From Olsenella_K sp050953285 (GTDB taxonomy: Bacteria; Actinomycetota; Coriobacteriia; Coriobacteriales; Atopobiaceae), in assembly GCA_050953285.1 (NCBI GenBank), contig JBMNMK010000002.1:1-64000 (forward strand): a DNA stretch of 64,000 bases, read 5' to 3'. The notes under the pieces were generated by a model. The model made no database searches. It saw only the letters and a list, made by a program, of their open reading frames with translations, and was not told where the DNA came from. Positions 33,817 through 42,564 of this stretch are shown piece by piece. Each line of letters begins with the position of its first letter. Position 1 is the first letter of the stretch. The translations under genes were made by a program, and so were the position numbers.

Positions 33817-35418
33817 CTATCTCGCGGTGAGCGCGCAGCTGAAGCTGCCGATGCCGCTCGCTATGCGGCACACGTCGCCCGTTCGCGGCTCGTGTATGTA
33901 CCTGTCGTCGCCGATGTAGATGGCCACGTGGCCCGAGCGGTAGAGGATGTCGCCGGGCTTCGCCTCCGAGAGCGGTATGCGCCTGAGCTCCTCGTACTGG
34001 GAACCCGTGTAGTGGCTTATGCGGATGCCCGCCTGCGCGTAGCAGTACTGCGTGAGCCCGCTGCAGTCGAGCGCCTTGCCGGGGGTCGAGCCTCCCCACA
34101 CGTAGGGCACGCCGAGCTGGCTGTACGCCGCCTCGACGATCGCGTTCCCGTTCGCGGTCGAGTCCTTCAGGTCCTCGACCGTCATGGAGTCGAACCTGTA
34201 GAGGCCCCATTGCGCCATGATCGACTTCAGGGACTCGACGTAGGACGAGTCGGTCGCCCAGCCGGCGTCCTTGAGCCCCTCGGCCATCCTGTCCGAGTCG
34301 TGCCTCTCGATCGCCTCCCGGATGAGGGCATTGCCCGAGTAGCGCTCCGCCTGCAGGAAGACCCTGCTGCGGAAGCGGATGCACTCGGCGTCGCCGGTGA
34401 AGCGGATGAAGCTCGCCGTGATCTGGGTGTGCTCGCCGGGCACGTACTCCTCGCTGGTGGCCCAGTTCGCCTTGCCGGCCACCTCGGGGCAGCCAGCGTA
34501 GCCCGACCACCACTTCATGCCGAAGAGGTTGTGGTCGCGCTCTGCGAGCTGGCTCATGCGGTCGCCCTGGCCGGACTCCTGGATGATCTGCGCGATGGTG
34601 CAGCCCGCCGGGTGCCCGTACTCCTCCTGGCATTCGAGCGCCGCCTCGACCATCTCGTAGGTGATGTAGGGCGGCAGCCCCTCGAGGCCCCGCTTGGAGG
34701 CCGCGTCGTCCCAGAAGCCGAACAGCGCGCTCAGCAGCTGCGCGACGACGAGCGCGCAGGCGACGAAGGCCACGATGCCGGCCACCGCCCCGAGCAGGGC
34801 GGGCGCCGCGCCCGAGACCGCGCCCGCGATCGCGGAGGCGGCGCCCTTCGACCCCGCGGCGCGGGCCGCCTCGCCCGACGCCTGCGCGGCCGCCTGGGCC
34901 GCCTGGTGCTTGGCCGGGGCGGTCGCGCCGGCTGCCTCGGGGCTGCGCGCGCCTCCCTTTGGGGCGCCGAGGGCGGTCGCCGCCTTGCGGCTGCCCCGGG
35001 CGGCCTTCTTCGCCTTCCTCTGCCGCAGCCCTCCCACGGCCTTCTTGGCCGCATGCCCCGCGTCGTACATGCCCGAGGCGCCCTCGAGCTCCTTCGAGTC
35101 GTCGAGCTGGGAGACGGCCTCCCGGGCGATCGCCAGCTTCGCCGCATCGACGCGCGAGCGCATCGCTGCCGCCGCGCGCCGGTCGCCGGCTGGTTGGGAC
35201 AATTTGTCCCCGAGCCCGCCTTCCGGCGCGTCGGGCCTGGAAGGGCGCCCCTCCGCCGCTGCGGCGGGGCCTCCCGCCTCGTCGAGCGGGCCGGCGCCCT
35301 CCGAGACGTTTCCCAGGGCGTCGCGCTCGGTCTCCGCGACGTCGCCCGCGGTGAGCACGTCGCGGCGCTGCGCCCCGACCACCTCGAGCATCCCGCCGCC
35401 CTCGCTCGGGCCGGCCAT
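33817..35418 (-). CDS. Bifunctional cell-wall hydrolase (glucosaminidase plus NlpC/P60)
   Basis: A 533-residue protein. The N-terminal 200 residues are low-complexity, Ala/Gly-rich and basic; a membrane helix follows (about 206-232, AVAGIVAFVACALVVAQLL). The outer part has a glucosaminidase-type domain (IAQIIQESGQGDRMSQLAER, then NLFGMKWWSG; catalytic Glu in QESG) and a C-terminal NlpC/P60 peptidase with Cys in LDCSGLTQYCY (about 451) and His in SGHVAIYIG (about 496). Such proteins (CwlT/TcpG type) open the peptidoglycan for the transfer channel. It starts 3 bp after the virB4 stop. It contains the second GGGACAAATTGTCCC palindrome (35196-35210). Confidence 0.88.
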   Translation of the reverse strand: MAGPSEGGGMLEVVGAQRRDVLTAGDVAETERDALGNVSEGAGPLDEAGGPAAAAEGRPSRPDAPEGGLGDKLSQPAGDRRAAAAMRSRVDAAKLAIAREAVSQLDDSKELEGASGMYDAGHAAKKAVGGLRQRKAKKAARGSRKAATALGAPKGGARSPEAAGATAPAKHQAAQAAAQASGEAARAAGSKGAASAIAGAVSGAAPALLGAVAGIVAFVACALVVAQLLSALFGFWDDAASKRGLEGLPPYITYEMVEAALECQEEYGHPAGCTIAQIIQESGQGDRMSQLAERDHNLFGMKWWSGYAGCPEVAGKANWATSEEYVPGEHTQITASFIRFTGDAECIRFRSRVFLQAERYSGNALIREAIERHDSDRMAEGLKDAGWATDSSYVESLKSIMAQWGLYRFDSMTVEDLKDSTANGNAIVEAAYSQLGVPYVWGGSTPGKALDCSGLTQYCYAQAGIRISHYTGSQYEELRRIPLSEAKPGDILYRSGHVAIYIGDDRYIHEPRTGDVCRIASGIGSFSCALTAR

Positions 35419-35420
35419 TC

Positions 35421-37898
35421 CTATTCCTCCGCCTCTCGCGCCGCCCGGCGCATCTCGCGCTCGGCGACCTCTGCGGGCTTGGTGTTCCACAGGTCGTAGA
35501 GCGAGCCTTTCGGGAAGTCGTCGGTGATGGGCACGCGGATCCCGGCGCTGATGAGCAGCCCCTCGCCGGGCTTGACGGCGTCGCCGATGTAGCCGCGCTC
35601 CGTGGCGGAGAGCTGGAGCATCTCCGCCCACGCGTCGAGGTCGGCGGTGGACTGCTTGTGCAGCAGGAAGAACTCGGAGTTGAGCACCATGTCGCGGGCC
35701 TCGGGGTTGGCCAGCATGTGGCTCGTGTTCTGGCTGATGCCGGTGCAGATGAGGCCGAACTTGCGCCCCTCGCGCCACAGGCGGGCGAAGTACTCGACCA
35801 CCGTCGGGTGCGCGAAGAGGCTCTGCACCTCGTCGATGTAGAGCCAGGTGTAGTTGGGGCGCGGCGGCGTGACCATCACGCGGTTGCGCACCATCTCGAG
35901 CGCCGTGATCATGCCGAACACGCGCATGTTCTGGCCGAGGCCGTGCATGTCGATGTTGGTGATGCGGTTGTCGAGCGCCACGTTGCTCTGGCCGTTGAAG
36001 AAGGAGAACGCGCCCTTCACGTAGCGCTCGTAGCGCAGCGCGATGTCGGCGGCCTCGGGCTCGGGCTGCGCGAGCAGCGCCGCGTGGAAGTCGCCGAGCG
36101 TGGGCAGGCGGCCGTCCCTCGCGCACTCCCGGTACGCCTCGCCGACGCAGCGGGCGATGATCGAGCGGTCGCGCTCCGGCAGGCCCTCGCGGCCCTCGGC
36201 CATGAGCGCGCTCGAGAGCGCGAGCACCGCGTCGGTCTTGTACGCGAGCTTGGCGGCGTCGGCGCGGTCCGCGACGTCGGCGGTGTCGAGGGGGTTGAGC
36301 ACCGCCGAGCATCCCGGGGCGAGCTCGACGTTCGCACCGCCGAGCGCGCCGACGAGGTTGCCGTACTCGCCGGCCGGGTCGAAGATCACGACCTCGTCCT
36401 CGGGGTGCGCGAGCACGGTGTTGGTTATCTCGCGCTTCACCGAGAAGCTCTTGCCCGATCCGGGCTTGCCGCACACGAAGCCCATGGGGCTCGCCAGGCG
36501 CTTGCGGTCGCACAGCACCAGGTTCCCGCTCTCCCTGGACTGCCCGTAGTAGCCTCCGCCCGCCTCGTCGAGGCTCTGGCTGGCGAAGGGCATCTGCATG
36601 GCCACCTGCCCCGTGGTGAGGTAGCGGCTCACGGTGACGTGGTTGTCCCCGAGCGGGAGCACCGAGTTGAGAGCCTGGCGCTGCCGGAAGTGGAGCGGCT
36701 CGAGGCCGATCGTGCAGCCCTGCGCGACGCTCGTCACCTGCTGGACGCGGCGGTCGAGCTCCTCGAGGCTGTCGGCCCAGGTGTAGACGAGGCCCGTGTA
36801 GACGAACAGGCGCTCGGACTTGTTGCGCAGGAAGTCGAGCAGCTCCTCGGCCTCCTCCTTCGAGAAGCGCAGCTCGGGCGGCAGGATCTGGTAGTCGTAG
36901 CCCTTCTTCACGGCGCTCATCTGCTCGTCGATGATCTCCTTGTCCATCCAGTCGATCTGGCGCTTCACGAGCGCGAGCGCCTCGCTCTGCGCGATGGGCT
37001 GCACGTGCAGCGTCACGTTGAGCGGCAGCGGCAGGTCGATGATGGAGGCGAGGTAGGTCTCCTCGATGACTGACCCGAAGCTGCGCACCGCGAGCACCGC
37101 GCCGTAGCGCCCGTCGCTGCGGAAGCAGTCGGACCTGCCCTCGGGCTTGAAGTCGAGCGTGGAGGGCATGACGAAGTCCTTCGTGCGCGCTCCCGACGTC
37201 GGGGACAATTTGTCCCAGGAGAACTCGAAGCGCGACCCCGGGCGCAGCTGCCCCTGCAAAAGCTCGAGCCTCTCGACGCCGTCGAGGGCGCGCGACGAGC
37301 AGCGTATGCGCGCGAGCGTCTGCTCCACGTCGCCCCGGATGCGCGCGAGCTTGGGCACCGCGGCGTCGACGTCGTCGGCGCCCACGGCGTAGGTCAGGTA
37401 GCGGTGGCGCACGAGGTTCGAGACGCCCTCGCGCATCTTGTCGTTGAGGATCCGGTTGTACTCTTCGGCGAGCCCGGCGGTGGCGCGCTCCCCGGGCTCG
37501 AAGAAGACCTTGCGGCCGACCTCGTCGGCGGGGATGGGCGCGTTCACTACCTGGAGCTGCACGTGGGAGTCCGCCGGGAAGTAGTTGAACAGCGAGCTCA
37601 TCACGGTGAAGGCCGTCTCGCGCGCCTCCTTGCGCGCGGACTGGTAGCTGATGTCGGAGAACTCGACCGTCTGGCTGAACACCCCGGGCATCACCTGGGC
37701 GATGCCGTCCTTGTACATGGCGTCGTAGCCGACGTAGGCGGCCATCTCGCGCGAGCGGTCGCGCTCCCGGCGGCGCCTCTGCCGCTCGGCCTCCGCGCCC
37801 TTCGAGGCGTCCTTGCGCCCGCCCGTGCCGCCGAGGAGCAGCCCGAGGGTGCTCGGGCGCTTCGGCCTATTCTCCTTGTTGCTTCTTGCTCGGCTCAT
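35421..37898 (-). CDS. virB4-like: VirB4-like conjugation ATPase
   Basis: An 825-residue ATPase. Walker A is GKPGSGKSFS at about residue 474; Walker B lies in YIDEVQSLFA further on, with GISQNTSHML and the C-terminal helicase-like segments of VirB4/TraE proteins. The N-terminal half (FFEPGERATAGLAEEYNRIL, LPLNVTLHVQPI) is the family's non-catalytic domain. It would energise assembly of the transfer channel. It overlaps the PrgI gene by 32 bp and is followed closely by the hydrolase gene. It carries the third GGGACAAATTGTCCC palindrome (37202-37216). Confidence 0.92.
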   Translation of the reverse strand: MSRARSNKENRPKRPSTLGLLLGGTGGRKDASKGAEAERQRRRRERDRSREMAAYVGYDAMYKDGIAQVMPGVFSQTVEFSDISYQSARKEARETAFTVMSSLFNYFPADSHVQLQVVNAPIPADEVGRKVFFEPGERATAGLAEEYNRILNDKMREGVSNLVRHRYLTYAVGADDVDAAVPKLARIRGDVEQTLARIRCSSRALDGVERLELLQGQLRPGSRFEFSWDKLSPTSGARTKDFVMPSTLDFKPEGRSDCFRSDGRYGAVLAVRSFGSVIEETYLASIIDLPLPLNVTLHVQPIAQSEALALVKRQIDWMDKEIIDEQMSAVKKGYDYQILPPELRFSKEEAEELLDFLRNKSERLFVYTGLVYTWADSLEELDRRVQQVTSVAQGCTIGLEPLHFRQRQALNSVLPLGDNHVTVSRYLTTGQVAMQMPFASQSLDEAGGGYYGQSRESGNLVLCDRKRLASPMGFVCGKPGSGKSFSVKREITNTVLAHPEDEVVIFDPAGEYGNLVGALGGANVELAPGCSAVLNPLDTADVADRADAAKLAYKTDAVLALSSALMAEGREGLPERDRSIIARCVGEAYRECARDGRLPTLGDFHAALLAQPEPEAADIALRYERYVKGAFSFFNGQSNVALDNRITNIDMHGLGQNMRVFGMITALEMVRNRVMVTPPRPNYTWLYIDEVQSLFAHPTVVEYFARLWREGRKFGLICTGISQNTSHMLANPEARDMVLNSEFFLLHKQSTADLDAWAEMLQLSATERGYIGDAVKPGEGLLISAGIRVPITDDFPKGSLYDLWNTKPAEVAEREMRRAAREAEE

Positions 37899-38292
37899 AG
37901 AGCTCGGCTCCTTTCTTCCTTGCCCTGCGCCTCGCGCGACGTCCCGGGCGGCCCGGGCGCGGCGAGCCCTCGGGGAGGCTCCCAGCGAGGCAGGGCTCGT
38001 ACGCGAGCAGCTGCGGGGAGAGCTCGTGGGCCGCCAGGAGAGGCAGCAGCTCCTCGGCGCGCATGCCGAAGGGCCGCCAGAACCCGGCGAGCCAGAACGG
38101 CATGCTGCAGAGCATGATCGGGAAGGCCGCGTCCGCGACGTCTGCGCGCAGGCCCAGGTGGACGAAGGCCGCCGCCCCGACCGCGCTGCCGAAGCCGAGC
38201 GACACGCAGGCGAGCGTGCGCAGGCTCATCTTCCCGACGATCTTCTCCTCGTACTCGCCGATGTCCTTCTGCACCGGTATCCTGAGCGCCAT
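37867..38292 (-). CDS. prgI-like: PrgI-family membrane protein
   Basis: A 141-residue protein starting MALRIPVQKDIGEYEEKIVG, the usual PrgI opening (I-P-x-D-I-x-x-Y-E-x-K). It has two hydrophobic segments (LACVSLGFGSAVGAAAFVHL and AAFPIMLCSMPFWLAGF) and a basic C-terminal tail. PrgI proteins (VirB3-like) pair with VirB4 at the membrane in Gram-positive conjugation systems, which agrees with its overlap with the virB4 gene. Confidence 0.88.
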   Translation of the reverse strand: MALRIPVQKDIGEYEEKIVGKMSLRTLACVSLGFGSAVGAAAFVHLGLRADVADAAFPIMLCSMPFWLAGFWRPFGMRAEELLPLLAAHELSPQLLAYEPCLAGSLPEGSPRPGRPGRRARRRARKKGAELYEPSKKQQGE

Positions 38293-38304
38293 CCGCGACG
38301 CCCC

Positions 38305-38520
38305 CTATGCCGGCAGCCAGGACGTGTCCAGCTGCCCGAAGTAGACCGACGCGGCGATGATGATCGCGCCGCCGGCGATGGTGGATATGGCGGTCGCGAT
38401 CTGCGGGCCGCCCTGCTGCTCCCTGATGGCCAGGCCGAGCGAGACCGCTCCCCACACGACCAGGAAGCCGCCGAGGAAGGTCACGCAGCCCGACACGAGC
38501 TTGATGACGTTTGCGAGCAT
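38305..38520 (-). CDS. VirB2/TrbC-like pilin or Maff2-family membrane protein
   Basis: A 71-residue protein with two hydrophobic helices (VIKLVSGCVTFLGGFLVVWG and ATAISTIAGGAIIIAASVYF) separated by a short charged turn (REQQGG). This is the size and shape of VirB2/TrbC-like and Maff2-type proteins that sit between virD4 and prgI in these operons. AAAGGAG precedes the ATG. Confidence 0.75.
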   Translation of the reverse strand: MLANVIKLVSGCVTFLGGFLVVWGAVSLGLAIREQQGGPQIATAISTIAGGAIIIAASVYFGQLDTSWLPA

Positions 38521-38562
38521 GCTGCTCTCCTTTGCTTTCGGTTGACGATGTTCCCTGCCGTT

Positions 38563-38583
38563 CCTCCCCCGCGGCGGGGGAGG
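38563..38583. terminator. Strong GC hairpin between virD4 and the pilin gene
   Basis: CCTCCCCCG (38563-38571) pairs exactly with CGGGGGAGG (38575-38583) around 3 nt. No T run follows, so it may be a processing or pausing site rather than a terminator. It resembles the hairpin at 28692-28713. Confidence 0.5.
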
Positions 38584-38604
38584 CCCGCGCCCGCCGCGGC
38601 CCCG

Positions 38605-40422
38605 TCACGAGTTGCCTTCCTTCCGCCTGCGGTACTCTGCGAAGTCGAACGGGCCGCGGCGGGCCGCCTCCTCGAGCAGGCGCGAGCGCGGGTGGCGCTC
38701 GAGGCGGTACTTCCGATCCATGAGCGGCATGCAGCCGTTCACGAGCACGAGCGCGTCCTCGCGCGGCATGCGCGCCACCTCGGCGGGCTGTATTAGGTCG
38801 CGCTCGGAGATGCCGCGGTTCACGGTCCGGGTCCAGCCGGCGCCGCGCGAGTCGCTCTGCGTCTCGCTCGCCACCGTCTGCTTGCCGGCCATCTTGCTGA
38901 TCTCCTCGTTGGTCTCGTTCGCCTTGCCGCCCAGGTAGAGCAGCGTGTCGCAGGCGTTCACGATGGTCTCGGCGTTGTTGTCGCCGTAGGTCTCCTTCAG
39001 CTGCGAGAGAGACTGGGCGATCATCGAGACGGCGATGTTCCGGCTGCGGGTGACGGCGATGGTCCGCTCGAAGTCGGGTATGCGCCCGATGTTGGCGAAC
39101 TCGTCGAAGACGAAGTGCACCGTCGTGGGCAGCGAGCCGCCGTGCGCCTCGAGCGCCTCGGCGCAAAGCGCGCTCACAGCTGTGTCCATGAGCAGGGCGA
39201 ACAGGAAGTCGAAGGTCGAGTCGGTGTCGCTCATAGACGCGAAGAGCGCGACCTTGGCGCCCTCGTCGCCCATGTGGGCGAGGTCGAGCTCGTCTTTGGA
39301 GGTGAGGTCGCGGACGGCGCGGATGGACAGCGGCTTCAGGCGGACGTTGCAGCTCGAGAGCATCGATTTCATGGTGTCGCCGGCGGCCACGCGGAACTCG
39401 CGGTAGCTCGCGAGCGCGAAGTCGTCGGGGGGCGCGGGCTCGCGGACCTTGACCCACTCCCACGCGCCGTCCTCCTCGGCGAAGCCGCGCAGCGATCCGC
39501 CCTCCGCCGAAGCGCCGCCGCGCCTGACGTAGCGCTCGCCGGTCTCCAGCTCGCGGAACACCATGTCGAGCGGGCTCATGTAGCCCGGGTCGTCGCGGGC
39601 GTCGGCGAGCGAGAGCAGCGTGAGCAGCCCGTCGAGGTTTCGGTCGGCGGGCTCGCAGTGCATGACGAGGTAGGCCGTGAGCGCGGTGTAGACCAGGCGC
39701 TCGGCCTTCTCCCAGTAGGGGTCGCCCTTGTGGTCGGCGTCGCCCTCGGTGTTGGCGACGATGCCGCGGGCGAAGCGGATGACGCCCGCCTCGTCGCGTA
39801 TGTAGGCTATGGGGTTGAAGCGCATGGAGCGCGTGAAGTCGATGGTGTCGAACGCGCGGATCTCGTAGCCGAGCTCCGCCAGCGCGCTGCCCATCTCGCG
39901 GATGAGCGTGCCCTTCGGGTCGGTCACGAAGAAGCTGGCGTTGGCCTGCAGGAGGTTCGGCTTGACGTAGTAGCGCGTCTTGCCGGTGCCGGGTCCTCCA
40001 ACCACGAGCACGTTGTCGTTGGTGTCGGTGGAGAGGTCGAACCTGCGGCTCACGAGGCGGATGCGCGCGTTGTCGGTGAGGATGATGTTGTTGTCGGGGT
40101 CCTTGGGGTCGCCGAAGGGCGCGATGTCCTTGCGCGTGGCCCACCTGGAGCTACCGTGCTCCTCGCCGTCGCGCCGGGCGCCCTTGGATCCCATGGAGCG
40201 CGCCCAGGCGACGAGCGCCGCGCACGCGCAGGCGGTTCCCGCGCACAGGGGAAGCGCCTCCGTTGAGAATACGCGTCCCGCGCGGAGCGCCGCGGGGATC
40301 GCCGCCATGGCGGCCTCCGGGTCGAGGATCGGGTTCGCGCCCGACGCCGCGATTGCCGCGGCCGCGAAGTCTCCCGCGGCGAACGCCGCCGCGGCCAGCG
40401 CTGCCGCCGCCTGCCACCTCAT
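38605..40422 (-). CDS. virD4-like: VirD4-like type IV coupling protein
   Basis: A 605-residue coupling protein with two N-terminal hydrophobic stretches (residues 3-25 and 52-73), then a TraG/VirD4 ATPase: Walker A VVGGPGTGKTRYYVKPN (about 141-149), FFVTDPKGTLIREMG, Walker B FVFDEFANIGRIPDFE, and the ending region LVLVNGCMPLMDRKYRLERH. It would recruit the relaxosome to the transfer channel. It overlaps the PcfB-like gene upstream by 4 bp. The sequence is intact. Confidence 0.93.
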   Translation of the reverse strand: MRWQAAAALAAAAFAAGDFAAAAIAASGANPILDPEAAMAAIPAALRAGRVFSTEALPLCAGTACACAALVAWARSMGSKGARRDGEEHGSSRWATRKDIAPFGDPKDPDNNIILTDNARIRLVSRRFDLSTDTNDNVLVVGGPGTGKTRYYVKPNLLQANASFFVTDPKGTLIREMGSALAELGYEIRAFDTIDFTRSMRFNPIAYIRDEAGVIRFARGIVANTEGDADHKGDPYWEKAERLVYTALTAYLVMHCEPADRNLDGLLTLLSLADARDDPGYMSPLDMVFRELETGERYVRRGGASAEGGSLRGFAEEDGAWEWVKVREPAPPDDFALASYREFRVAAGDTMKSMLSSCNVRLKPLSIRAVRDLTSKDELDLAHMGDEGAKVALFASMSDTDSTFDFLFALLMDTAVSALCAEALEAHGGSLPTTVHFVFDEFANIGRIPDFERTIAVTRSRNIAVSMIAQSLSQLKETYGDNNAETIVNACDTLLYLGGKANETNEEISKMAGKQTVASETQSDSRGAGWTRTVNRGISERDLIQPAEVARMPREDALVLVNGCMPLMDRKYRLERHPRSRLLEEAARRGPFDFAEYRRRKEGNS

Positions 40423-40970
40423 CTCTCGGGCCCCTCGATCTGGCGCGGGCCGCGCTCCCGGCCGGGGCCCTGGCTGTGGGCCCTCGACGCCTCGCGCGCC
40501 CGCTCGGCGCGCTCGGCCAGCCGCTCGGGCGCCTGGCGCCTCTCGGCTATCTCGGAGAGCCGCTCCCTTGCGCGGTCGGCGGCCTTGCCCGTCTCTTGCT
40601 CCAGCTGGCGGAAGGCCTCGTCGACCTCGGGGGCGTCCTCCACCTTGAAGAGCAGCCAGTCGCGGCCCTCGTCTGGGATGATGTGGTGCTCGACCGACGC
40701 GGCGCGCAGCTTGTCGGAGACGACCTCCTTGATCGTCGCGTACTCGGGAAGCCCCGAGAGCTCCTCGAGGCTGAGCTTCGCGTAGGTCGGCACGCCGTCG
40801 GCCGCGATGGGCTCGGCGCGCCCGCCGGCGATGGTCCCGCGGATTCCCGCGAGGCGCTCGGAGAGCTCCCTCGCGCTGCGCGCCATTGCCTCGGCGCCGG
40901 CCTCCTGGCCGATCCTCAGCATCCAGTCGAGCAGCTTGCCGCCCGCCTCGTCCCCGTAGTCGCTCGCCAT
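40419..40970 (-). CDS. PcfB-like protein (DUF3801)
   Basis: A 183-residue protein starting MASDYGDEAGGKLLDWMLRI. Its central part (AKLSLEELSGLPEYATIKEV, IIPDEGRDWLLFKVEDAPEV) fits the DUF3801/PcfB pattern, found just upstream of the coupling protein in Gram-positive conjugative elements and thought to link the relaxosome with it. The last 60 residues are Arg/Glu/Ala-rich helix. GGGAGG precedes the ATG at 40970. The order PcfB-like then VirD4 is the expected one. Confidence 0.8.
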   Translation of the reverse strand: MASDYGDEAGGKLLDWMLRIGQEAGAEAMARSARELSERLAGIRGTIAGGRAEPIAADGVPTYAKLSLEELSGLPEYATIKEVVSDKLRAASVEHHIIPDEGRDWLLFKVEDAPEVDEAFRQLEQETGKAADRARERLSEIAERRQAPERLAERAERAREASRAHSQGPGRERGPRQIEGPER

Positions 40971-41026
40971 CCCGCGCCTCCCTTCCAGTCGAGATGAAAA
41001 AGGGCGCCTTCGCGCCCCGGTCGTCC

Positions 41027-41560
41027 CTATTCGGCCCCGACGGCCCTCTCGCGCGCCATTGGGGCGCGGGCTTCCTGCCCGGCGTGCGCGCGGCTCGCCT
41101 CGCGGGCGGACGCGGCGCGCTGCGCCAGCGGCTCGGGAGCCTTCTCGTGCAGATGGGCCCACTCGCCGCTGCGGCACTGCTCCGGCGTCGCCTCGCACAT
41201 GTCGCGCATGGCGCGCTCGAACCGCTCGGGCTCCTGGGCGATGGCGCCGAAGCTCCAGCTCTCGAAGCCGGTCCACGCGTCGCCGTCGCGCTTGAGCGTC
41301 CACCACTCGTCGCCGCCGTTCACCTGCTGGATGAACGCGAGGTCGCGGTAGCAGAACCCCTGGCGTATGGCCCAGTTGCCCGAGCCGAGCGCCTCGCGGA
41401 GCCTGTCGACGCTGTCCGTGCGGGAGAACTCGTAGGGGTACTCCTCGAGGAACGGGTCGTCCTGCCAGTCGAAGCCGCCGACCTTGAGCCAGCCGTTCTC
41501 CTGGCACTTCTCCACGAGCCCGTCGTGCTCGCGGCCGGTTATCCTCTCGAAGCCGTCCAT
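41027..41560 (-). CDS. Unknown transfer-region protein
   Basis: A 177-residue protein, start taken at 41560 (MDGFERITGREHDGLVEKCQ) because AAAGGCGGAGGG lies just upstream and longer readings cross a repeat-bearing non-coding stretch. It is acidic and rich in aromatic residues (GGDEWWTLKRDGDAWTGFES) with a helical Ala/Glu/Arg ending (QRAASAREASRAHAGQEARA) like those of 31516 and 40419. Not recognised; a cytoplasmic accessory of transfer or an antirestriction-like small protein are possibilities without support. Confidence 0.6.
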   Translation of the reverse strand: MDGFERITGREHDGLVEKCQENGWLKVGGFDWQDDPFLEEYPYEFSRTDSVDRLREALGSGNWAIRQGFCYRDLAFIQQVNGGDEWWTLKRDGDAWTGFESWSFGAIAQEPERFERAMRDMCEATPEQCRSGEWAHLHEKAPEPLAQRAASAREASRAHAGQEARAPMARERAVGAE

Positions 41561-41761
41561 GGGCCCTCCGCCTTTCGTTTGTTGCTTGGCGGGCGGCGTC
41601 CTCGCGATGGGGGCACGGTGCGAGTCGGAGCAGGCGTGCGTGCCGGCGCGTCGGCGCCGCCCAAGACGTGTATAGCGATTTCGATTGCGGCGGGCATCGG
41701 GGCCGCCTGCGATGGGTCGAGCTGGGTCGAGCCGTCCGCGCCTCCACGGGAAGCGCACAAG
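41561..41761. other. Non-coding gap with GGGTCGAG direct repeats
   Basis: GGGTCGAGCTGGGTCGAG at 41714-41731 is a tandem pair of GGGTCGAG. A matching pair occurs at 43753-43770. On the minus strand both lie some 120-170 bp upstream of a gene start. A TATACA box on the minus strand at about 41666 could serve as a -10. Possible binding site for a regulator of the element. Confidence 0.5.
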
Positions 41762-42550
41762 CTAGCCGAGGCGGCGCCTGTCCCTTCCGCCCAGGTAGAC
41801 GGTCCTGCAGGTCTGGGAGATCCTGCTCGCGATCGCCTCTGCCGTGACGCGCTCGCCGCGCCTTGCGAGCCTGTCCGCCAGCGCGCCCGGCGCGTAGTTC
41901 GACGTGACGATGGTCGGGCGCATGTCCTCGTAGCGCGCATCGAGCACGCTGAACACGGTGCCGACGGACCATTCCGTCGCGTCCTCCTTGCCGAGGTCGT
42001 CGAGCACGAGGACGTCGCACTTGGCGTACCGCGCGACGGCGGCCTCGGTGCCGCCCTCGTCGAACGTGGCCTTCACGCGCTCGAGCATGCCCTTGGCCGT
42101 CGTGAAGGCGACGTCGTAGCCGGCCTCGGCGAACAGCCTGGCCATGGCGGAGGCGGCGTGCGTCTTGCCGGCGCCGACGCCCCCGTGTATGTAGAGCCCG
42201 GCGCCCCCGTTGCCCGCGAACGAGGCGATGTACTCGGCGAACTCGGGGCGGTCGGCCTCGGCGGCCCAGTAGCGCCTGGGGATGCCCGCGCGCGAGAGCG
42301 CCTTCTCCCGGCGGGCGGCCTCCTCCTTGGCGGCGAGGGCCGCGCGCCTTCGCGCCTCGGACTCCCGCTCGCTGGCTGCGCCCTCGCACGGGCAGGGGGC
42401 GGCGGAGACCCAGGCGACCCTGCCCGCCAGCGCCGCGCCGAGCGGATCGAGGGCGGCGCCGCAGTGCGGGCACGCCCTCGGCTCCGGCTCGTCGAAGGAG
42501 AGCCCGGCCGCACGGGCCTGCTCCAGGGTGATGAGTCCCGCTCGGTCCAT
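41762..42550 (-). CDS. DnaC/IstB-like helicase loader
   Basis: A 262-residue AAA+ protein. The N-terminal part has Cys pairs (CPHCGAALD and PCPCEG), a possible zinc-binding module, and a charged helix; the ATPase core has Walker A IHGGVGAGKTHAASAMA (about residues 125-140), Walker B CDVLVLDDLGKE and sensor TIVTSNY, with an Arg in SRISQTCR. This is the DnaC/DnaI family, which loads the replicative helicase. It follows an initiator-like gene that carries iterons, so the pair probably drives replication of the excised element. The start at 42550 has AAGGAAGGGG upstream. Confidence 0.88.
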   Translation of the reverse strand: MDRAGLITLEQARAAGLSFDEPEPRACPHCGAALDPLGAALAGRVAWVSAAPCPCEGAASERESEARRRAALAAKEEAARREKALSRAGIPRRYWAAEADRPEFAEYIASFAGNGGAGLYIHGGVGAGKTHAASAMARLFAEAGYDVAFTTAKGMLERVKATFDEGGTEAAVARYAKCDVLVLDDLGKEDATEWSVGTVFSVLDARYEDMRPTIVTSNYAPGALADRLARRGERVTAEAIASRISQTCRTVYLGGRDRRRLG

Positions 42551-42564
42551 CGGGCGCCCCTTCC

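Noticed and set aside
38563..38583. A second hairpin hiding a ribosome site, as for the sortase
   Set aside because: The pilin gene has its own AAAGGAG site about 30 bp further on, outside the stem.
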